Translations under genes and position numbers: made by a program
Notes under the pieces: generated by a model
What the model was told of the DNA's origin: nothing
The model's database searches: none
The model's input: the letters and a program-made list of their open reading frames with translations, nothing else
From: an uncultured Collinsella sp.
GTDB taxonomy: Bacteria > Actinomycetota > Coriobacteriia > Coriobacteriales > Coriobacteriaceae
Direction: 5' to 3'
Assembly (NCBI GenBank): GCA_900551205.1
Contig: URUW01000012.1
Coordinates: 1 to 18,677 of the forward strand
Length of the DNA stretch: 18,677 bases
Shown: positions 14,094-18,677 of the stretch, piece after piece
Numbering within the stretch: the first letter of the stretch is position 1
Layout of the letters: the number at the start of each line of letters is the position of its first letter

Positions 14094-14588
14094 ATGGCTG
14101 CGTCTGTGCTGAGTGTTCGAGTGGACTCGTCAATTAAAGATTCATTTGCCGAGCTGTGCGAAGAACTCGGCATGACTTCGTCCGTTGCGGTCAATATGTT
14201 CATGAGGCAGATGTTGCGCGAGCGCTCGCTGCCGTTTGTGCCTTCACTCGGTAAAAGCTCTGCGAGCGAAAGCGCCGCAGCGGGCATTTTGGATACCGCT
14301 CAGATTGAGTCCGCCGTCCGCGAGGCAGCCAGCCCGATTCCCGCCATCAAAACCGTGATCCTATTTGGATCGTATGCCCGTGGCGAGGCGCGTGCAGATA
14401 GTGATATCGACTTGCGCCTCGAAGTCGATCGCGAGCAGGGCTTTGGTCTTTTTGCGTTGTCGGCGTTTGGCGAGGCAGTGCGCAAGGAAACCGGAAGGCA
14501 GGTGGACCTTGTCTCGAGCGATTATCTTGATGACGATCTTGCCGCGGTAATCGAGCGCGAAGGAGTGATCCTTTATGATCGCGCGTAA
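14094..14588 (+). CDS. Antitoxin: RelB/DinJ-type domain fused to an MNT nucleotidyltransferase (MntA-like)
   Basis: A 164-residue two-domain protein. Residues 1-50 look like a RelB/DinJ antitoxin N-terminus: a ribbon-helix-helix pattern (SVLSVRVDSSIKDSFAELCE, GMTSSVAVNMFMRQML) ending in RERSLPFVP, the family's typical exit. A linker (about 51-68) leads to a minimal nucleotidyltransferase domain with the GSX10DXD motif (G92, S93, D104, D106) and a third acidic residue at D138 in VDLV. Characterised MntA antitoxins neutralise the HEPN toxin HepT by adding AMP to a tyrosine near its active site. The next gene is such a HEPN protein, overlapping by 14 nt. The fusion implies that one polypeptide could bind the operator and modify the toxin. 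No RelE/YafQ toxin gene is present. The pairing of domains is seen directly; the function is inferred. Confidence 0.88.
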   Translation: MAASVLSVRVDSSIKDSFAELCEELGMTSSVAVNMFMRQMLRERSLPFVPSLGKSSASESAAAGILDTAQIESAVREAASPIPAIKTVILFGSYARGEARADSDIDLRLEVDREQGFGLFALSAFGEAVRKETGRQVDLVSSDYLDDDLAAVIEREGVILYDRA

Positions 14589-14946
14589 GTCAGACGGCCT
14601 CCGCGCCCAAGAGGTCTTGGAGGCCATCGCTGAAACGAACGAGCGCATCAAGGCTTTTGATATCACCGAGGACCAGTTTCTGCATGCGAATGACGTGCGG
14701 ACGAGGGCGTTGGCGGACTCCCTTTTGATGTGCGCGCTTAGGGTGACGGAAGAAGCGGGCAAGTTGTCGGAACGCTCGCAGCGGCTTCATCCCGAAATTG
14801 AGTGGCGTGGAATTATCGGCATGAGAAATTACCTCGCGCATGATTACGGCAATGTCGACCGATCGGTTGTTTGGGATGCGGTGACGATGGAGTTTCCGGC
14901 GCTGGAACGAGCGTGTAGGCAAATTGTTTCCGAATCCGAGCGATAA
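14575..14946 (+). CDS. HEPN-domain RNase toxin (HepT-like, DUF86)
   Basis: A 123-residue, mostly helical protein with the HEPN RNase motif RX4HXY: R84, H89 and Y91 in RNYLAHDY. The upstream helices match the DUF86/HepT pattern (LMCALRVTEEAGKLSERSQ). HepT toxins are dimeric RNases that stop growth. In the studied Shewanella system the motif tyrosine is AMPylated by the partner MNT protein to switch it off, and Y91 is the equivalent residue here. The ATG overlaps the last 14 nt of the antitoxin gene. AAGGAG (14560-14565) lies inside that gene, 9 nt ahead, which indicates translational coupling. No hairpin terminator follows. The motif is intact, so it is predicted to be active. Confidence 0.92.
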   Translation: MIARKSDGLRAQEVLEAIAETNERIKAFDITEDQFLHANDVRTRALADSLLMCALRVTEEAGKLSERSQRLHPEIEWRGIIGMRNYLAHDYGNVDRSVVWDAVTMEFPALERACRQIVSESER

Positions 14947-14998
14947 TCACTTGTCATACCAGCCTGTTCACACACGTTTTTTGAGCGCTTGATACGCT

Positions 14999-15030
14999 TT
15001 AACCCTGCGGAAACATTTTTCTGCGATAGT
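14999..15030 (+). promoter_or_regulatory. GlnR-box-like half site and extended -10 upstream of glnA
   Basis: TTAAC (14999-15003), exactly 6 nt, then GAAAC (15010-15014) matches one GTNAC-n6-GAAAC unit of the actinobacterial GlnR box with one mismatch. TGC plus GATAGT (15022-15030) follows as an extended -10, 49 nt before the ATG. The box would lie over the -35 region, as expected for an activator. The second unit of the usual double box is not clear. CTGCGATA is repeated at 15021 and 15033. Confidence 0.45.
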
Positions 15031-15079
15031 ATCTGCGATATAGACCAGTCGAAACCCGCCCGAAAGAAAGGGGAGCGAC

Positions 15080-16417
15080 ATGAACCAGCAGAACATCGAT
15101 TACGTACTCCGCTCCGTAGAGCAGCGTGATATCCGCTTTGTGCGTCTGTGGTTTGTCGACATTCTCGGCCGCCTCAAAAACTTTGCTATTAGCCCCGAGG
15201 ACCTCGAGGTCGCATTTGAGGAGGGCATTGGCTTTGACGGCTCGGCCATCGAGGGCTTTGCCACGCCCGAGGAAGCCGATATGCTGGCGTTCCCCGATGC
15301 CTCGACCTTCCAGATTCTGCCGTGGCGCCCGAGCCACAACGGCGTCGCCCGCGTGTTCTGCGACGTGTGCACTCCCGATCGCAAGCCGTTTGCCGGCGAC
15401 CCGCGCGATGCCCTGCGCCGCATGTTCCGCAAGGCCGAGAAGGCTGGCTATCTGCTCAACGTGGGCGCTGAGCTGGAGTATTACTACTTCCCCGACGAGC
15501 ACACGCCCGAGCCGCTCGACAACGTGGGCTACTTCGATCTTTCGGTGAGCGATGCCGCTCGCGACCTGCGTCGTAACACGGTCCTCACGCTCGAGAAGAT
15601 GTCCGTGCCCGTGGAGTACACCTTCCACGCCGCCGGTCGCTCACAGCACGGCATGAGCCTGCGCCACGCCGAGGCCCTGAGCATGTCCGACGCCATTACC
15701 ACGGCCAAGCTCATCATTAAGCAGCAGGCTTACGAGAGCGGCTGCCACGCCTCCTTTATGCCCAAGCCGCTGGCGGGCGAGGACGGCAGCGCCATGTTTT
15801 TGCATCAGTCGCTGTTCGACCATGACGGCAACAACGTCTTTTGGGGCGAGGGCGACGAGAAGTACCATCTCTCCGACGTCGCCAAGCACTATATGGCCGG
15901 TATCTTGGCGCACGCGCGCGAGATTAGCGCCATCACCAACCCCACGGTCAATTCGTACAAGCGCATCACCACGGGCGGCGACTCCGTGCCGCAGTACGCC
16001 ACGTGGGGCCTGCGCAACCGCGCAAGCATGATCCGCATCCCGGTCTACAAGCCCGGCAAGCAGCTTTCCACACGCATTGAGCTTCGCAGCCCCGATCCCA
16101 TGGCTAACCCGTATCTGGTCAACGCCGTCACGCTGGCGGCTGGTCTCGACGGCATCGAGCGCAAGCTGGAGCTCCCGCCCGAGGCAACGGCCGAGACGCT
16201 CAAGCTCACCGGCCGTCAGATGCTCGAGGCCGGTTACGCGCCGCTGCCGCGCTCGCTCAAAGAGGCGCTCGACGTGTTTGAGGACTCGCAGTTTATGAAG
16301 GATGCCCTCGGCGAGCACATCCACAGCTTCTTCCTCAAAAAGAAGCGCGACGAGTGGCATAAGTTTGAGTCTACGATCACCGAGTGGGAGATCAAGCACT
16401 ACCTGGCGAACTCCTAA
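15080..16417 (+). CDS. glnA: Glutamine synthetase family protein (type I, GlnA-like) with altered active-site residues
   Basis: A 445-residue protein collinear with type I glutamine synthetase (Bacillus GlnA is 444). Conserved parts: FDGSAIEGF (52-60), GAELEYYYF with E131 and E133, FMPKPL, NPTVNSYKR, RNRASMIRIP and RIELRSPDP with E334. By eye alignment to Bacillus and Salmonella enzymes, several key positions differ. The metal-ligand Glu of HEV is A184, the Glu of QHE is G191, and the metal-ligand His of GSGMH is F240. The flap GYEAP reads GGDSVP, and the feedback-inhibition Arg equivalent to Bacillus R62 is T62. No adenylylation motif is seen. It may be a specialised ligase or a non-catalytic homologue rather than ordinary GlnA. 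GGGGAG precedes the ATG, and a GlnR-type gene follows 50 nt downstream. Confidence 0.85.
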   Translation: MNQQNIDYVLRSVEQRDIRFVRLWFVDILGRLKNFAISPEDLEVAFEEGIGFDGSAIEGFATPEEADMLAFPDASTFQILPWRPSHNGVARVFCDVCTPDRKPFAGDPRDALRRMFRKAEKAGYLLNVGAELEYYYFPDEHTPEPLDNVGYFDLSVSDAARDLRRNTVLTLEKMSVPVEYTFHAAGRSQHGMSLRHAEALSMSDAITTAKLIIKQQAYESGCHASFMPKPLAGEDGSAMFLHQSLFDHDGNNVFWGEGDEKYHLSDVAKHYMAGILAHAREISAITNPTVNSYKRITTGGDSVPQYATWGLRNRASMIRIPVYKPGKQLSTRIELRSPDPMANPYLVNAVTLAAGLDGIERKLELPPEATAETLKLTGRQMLEAGYAPLPRSLKEALDVFEDSQFMKDALGEHIHSFFLKKKRDEWHKFESTITEWEIKHYLANS

Positions 16418-16467
16418 TCGCGCTGGCTTGTTCCAGTACGATTGAGCTCATTTCTTTGGAGGCCGAT

Positions 16468-17130
16468 ATGTCCGAAAAGAGTGCCCTGTTCATGGCGCGC
16501 ACGACGCGCTTCCACGAGTTTGCCCGCAGCCTGACGACCACCCTGGGTGTCGAGGTGAGCCTGGCCACTCCCGATTCGCCAACTGCGGCGCATGACTTTG
16601 ACCTGCTGATCCTCGATTCCGATGGCATCCGCAGCGACCGCATCGACCAGATTGCCAAGTGGCTTGACGATCGCGGCGGTGTCCCCATGCTGGTGATCGT
16701 CGACGACGAGGCGCTCGGCACCCTGCGCCTGCCGAATCACGCGCATGCCGACTTTGTATGCCCCACGGCGACGCCCAATGAGCTCAAGGCTCGCGCGCAG
16801 CGCCTGATGGGCGAGGTGGAGACCGTCACCGCCGACGATGTGCTCAATATCGATAACCTCGAGATTAACCTGGCTACCTACCAGGTGACACTCGATAACG
16901 AGCCCATCGACCTGACGCTGATGGAGTACTCGCTGCTGAGCTTTTTGGCGACGCACCCCAACCGCGCCTACAGCCGCGAGGTGCTGCTGCACCGCGTGTG
17001 GGGCTTTGAGTACTGCGGCGGCACGCGTACCGTCGACGTGCACATTCGACGCATCCGCTCCAAGGTGGGCCCGCAGATCGCGGCACACATCACCACCGTC
17101 CGCGGCGTGGGATACCTGTTTAAGGACTAG
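16468..17130 (+). CDS. glnR: GlnR-type OmpR-family regulator with atypical receiver domain
   Basis: A 220-residue regulator. The N-terminal receiver-like domain (about 1-115) keeps a candidate Asp50 (LLILDSDG) but lacks the paired acidic residues after the first strand (ALFMARTT) and the conserved Lys (DFVCPTA), so classical phosphorylation is unlikely. The C-terminal OmpR-type winged helix (about 125-218) has IDLTLMEYSLLSFLATHPNR, VLLHRVWG, CGGTRTVDVHIRRIRSKVGP and TTVRGVGYLF. This closely resembles Streptomyces GlnR, the orphan global regulator of nitrogen genes, and the position beside glnA agrees. I chose the ATG at 16468 because GGAGG (16458-16462) sits 5 nt ahead; an upstream in-frame start overlaps glnA. 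KdpE is an alternative but is disfavoured by the receiver and by context. Confidence 0.82.
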   Translation: MSEKSALFMARTTRFHEFARSLTTTLGVEVSLATPDSPTAAHDFDLLILDSDGIRSDRIDQIAKWLDDRGGVPMLVIVDDEALGTLRLPNHAHADFVCPTATPNELKARAQRLMGEVETVTADDVLNIDNLEINLATYQVTLDNEPIDLTLMEYSLLSFLATHPNRAYSREVLLHRVWGFEYCGGTRTVDVHIRRIRSKVGPQIAAHITTVRGVGYLFKD

Positions 17131-17134
17131 ATTT

Positions 17135-17171
17135 CCACCACAAAGGGGACAGGCACCTTTGTGGTGGTTTT
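17135..17171 (+). terminator. 12-bp hairpin terminator after glnR, REP-like sequence
   Basis: CCACCACAAAGG (17135-17146) pairs perfectly with 17156-17167 across GGACAGGCA, followed by TTTT, starting 4 nt after the glnR stop. The core GGGGACAGGCACCTTTGTGG is of a type seen in dispersed palindromes, so it is probably a repeat recruited as a terminator. Confidence 0.75.
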
Positions 17172-17285
17172 GCCGCAGGTGCGGGTTCCCTTCGAGTTTG
17201 CAGCAGAACTTAAGCCTTCCTAAAAGATTGCGTTCTCGTACACGTACGCCCGCATATTGGGGTACAACTCAACGTGAACAATGAT

Positions 17286-17320
17286 GGCCCGCCACATGTT
17301 TGGCGGGCCTTTGGTTATTT
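17286..17320 (+). terminator. Hairpin in the leader region just upstream of htrA
   Basis: GGCCCGCCA (17286-17294) pairs perfectly with 17301-17309 across CATGTT, followed by TTTGGTTATTT. It ends about 20 nt before the htrA SD. It has terminator form, but no gene lies between it and the glnR terminator. It could be a second terminator, an attenuator, or the end of a short unannotated transcript. Confidence 0.55.
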
Positions 17321-17338
17321 GACGAAAGGATCGCAGCT

Positions 17339-18677
17339 ATGAGCGAGAACGATTCCCAGCGTCCCCAGGACGCGGGCAACGCCGGCGAGACCCAACAGCA
17401 GCCGCGCGTGCAGGTGGAGTCGACGCCTGCCGACGGCAACAACATTCCCTACGTGCAGGCCTACGATACGCAGACCGGCAAGCCGCTGGGCGGTCAACAG
17501 GTCGTGAACAAGCACACGGTGGTCAAGACCAAGACCAAAAAGCTGCCGATCTTTATTACAGCGCTTGCCGGCTGCGCCTGCGGCGCCCTGCTGGTCATCG
17601 CACTCATTATGAGCGGCACGCTCGATATCGGCGGTGGCAAGAATGCCGTGACGGCGGGCGCTTCGGGTTCGTCGACGCAAAAGATCACGATCGACTCCGA
17701 GGACACCACGCTGGCCGAGGCCGTTTCTGCCAAGGCCCTGCCCTCCGTCGTTTCCATCACCGCCACGTCGAGCGGCAGCCAGAATGGCTCGCTTTCGCAG
17801 TCTGCCGATGAGTCGGACAACTCGGGCAGCGTCGGTTCGGGCGTTGTGCTCGATACCGAGGGCCACATCCTCACCAACAACCACGTGGTCGATGGCTATG
17901 ACCAGTACGTGGTGACCATGGACGACGGCACCACCTACGAGGCCGAGTTCGTGGGCAACGATGCCTCGAGCGACCTGGCCGTCATCAAGCTCAAGGACGC
18001 CGACGCCTCCAAGCTCACGCCGATCGAGATCGGTGACTCTTCCAAGCTCAACGTGGGCGAGTGGGTCATGGCGATCGGTTCGCCGTTTGGCAACGAGCAG
18101 TCTGTCTCCACCGGTATCGTCTCGGCGCTGTATCGCTCCACGGCCATGAGCTCTACCAGCGGTAACACCATCTATGCCAACATGATCCAGACCGATGCCG
18201 CCATCAATCCGGGCAACTCCGGCGGCGCGCTCGTCAACGACAACGGCGAGCTCGGGGGTATCAACTCGCTTATCGAGAGCTACTCGGGCTCCAGCTCGGG
18301 CGTGGGCTTTGCCATTCCGGTTAACTACGCCAAGAACATTGCCGACCAGATCATCGACGGCAAGACGCCGGTGCATCCGTACATGGGCGCTACGCTTTCG
18401 AGCGTCAATGCGCTCAACGCCCGCACCAACAAGCTGAGCACCGATAGCGGCGCGTACGTGGCAAGCGTCGTCGAGGACGGTCCTGCCGCCAAGGCTGGCA
18501 TTCAGGAGGGCGACGTCATCACCAAGCTGGGCGACGACGAGATCACGAGCGCCGATGGCCTGATCATCGCGCTGCGCAGCCACGAGGTGGGCGAGAAGGT
18601 CGAGATCACGCTCATGCGCGGCAAGGAAGAGAAGAAGGTCACCGTCGAGCTGGGCTCCGACGAGGAGCTGCGGAACC
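17339..18677 (+). CDS. HtrA/DegP-type membrane-anchored serine protease (3' end beyond window)
   Basis: The frame is open from the ATG at 17339 to the window edge (446 codons, no stop seen), so the gene is partial at its 3' end. A polar, Gln/Asn-rich cytoplasmic N-terminus (about 1-66) is followed by one membrane segment (about 67-91, LPIFITALAGCACGALLVIA) and a Ser/Gly-rich linker. The trypsin-like domain has the triad H182 (TNNHVVDG), D212 (SSDLAVIK) and S294 (NPGNSGGAL). A PDZ domain (about 345-440) has GPAAKAGIQEGDVI. The type II topology puts the protease outside the membrane, as in actinobacterial and Firmicute HtrA proteins that handle misfolded secreted proteins. GAAAGG lies about 10 nt before the ATG. 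Only the very end of, or just after, the PDZ domain is missing. Confidence 0.93.
   Translation, partial: MSENDSQRPQDAGNAGETQQQPRVQVESTPADGNNIPYVQAYDTQTGKPLGGQQVVNKHTVVKTKTKKLPIFITALAGCACGALLVIALIMSGTLDIGGGKNAVTAGASGSSTQKITIDSEDTTLAEAVSAKALPSVVSITATSSGSQNGSLSQSADESDNSGSVGSGVVLDTEGHILTNNHVVDGYDQYVVTMDDGTTYEAEFVGNDASSDLAVIKLKDADASKLTPIEIGDSSKLNVGEWVMAIGSPFGNEQSVSTGIVSALYRSTAMSSTSGNTIYANMIQTDAAINPGNSGGALVNDNGELGGINSLIESYSGSSSGVGFAIPVNYAKNIADQIIDGKTPVHPYMGATLSSVNALNARTNKLSTDSGAYVASVVEDGPAAKAGIQEGDVITKLGDDEITSADGLIIALRSHEVGEKVEITLMRGKEEKKVTVELGSDEELRN

Noticed and set aside
14094..14946. Ordinary RelBE toxin-antitoxin pair
   Set aside because: The second gene has the HEPN RX4HXY motif rather than a RelE/YafQ fold, and the first continues into a nucleotidyltransferase domain.
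16468..17130. The OmpR-family regulator as the missing KdpE
   Set aside because: It lacks the acidic pair and Lys of a working receiver, resembles GlnR in its DNA-binding half, and sits beside a glutamine-synthetase-family gene far from kdpD.
17315..18583. 422-codon open frame on the minus strand opposite htrA
   Set aside because: The plus strand encodes a complete HtrA catalytic triad and PDZ domain; the minus-strand product has no recognisable fold or start signal.

Overview
The window is 18.7 kb of GC-rich bacterial chromosome. Dense reading frames, strong GGAGG-type ribosome binding sites, a GlnR-type regulator beside glnA and a Kdp system point to Actinomycetota, most likely class Coriobacteriia and probably a gut Collinsella-like organism. 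The genus is an inference from remembered protein character, not from a search.

Layout. (1) Positions 6-7555 hold a high-affinity potassium uptake module. The sensor kinase gene kdpD is on the minus strand, and a divergent kdpF-kdpA-kdpB-kdpC operon is on the plus strand, with a candidate response-regulator direct repeat between them. No kdpE is inside the window. (2) Positions 7556-9753 hold a structured inverted repeat, then an orphan old-yellow-enzyme-type FMN/FAD/4Fe-4S oxidoreductase. (3) Positions 9754-12211 are accessory. They contain palindromic repeats, a broken FCD-domain (GntR-type) regulator, a terminator, and a Schlafen AlbA_2/ATPase-type regulator preceded by an array of about 21-bp palindromes. 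Downstream are a 10-bp-period tandem repeat and other folded elements with no gene. (4) Positions 12212-14051 hold a GntR/FCD regulator and a LacI-type regulator, neither next to an obvious target. (5) Positions 14094-14946 hold a two-gene MNT/HEPN toxin-antitoxin system whose nucleotidyltransferase antitoxin is fused to an N-terminal RelB/DinJ-type domain. (6) Positions 15080-17130 hold a glutamine-synthetase-family gene and a GlnR-type regulator. The synthetase-like protein appears to lack several canonical active-site residues. (7) From 17339 to the right edge runs a membrane-anchored HtrA/DegP-type serine protease, cut by the window.

How they work together. KdpFABC is one ATP-driven K+ pump controlled by KdpD and an unseen KdpE. 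The fused antitoxin and HEPN toxin overlap by 14 nt and form one unit; the fusion suggests one protein both binds the operator and chemically neutralises the toxin. The glnA-like gene and glnR are adjacent, and a GlnR-box-like half site precedes the first, which suggests a nitrogen-control circuit. The most novel items are the RelB-MNT fusion with HEPN, the glutamine synthetase homologue with altered metal ligands, and the operator array of the AlbA_2 regulator.
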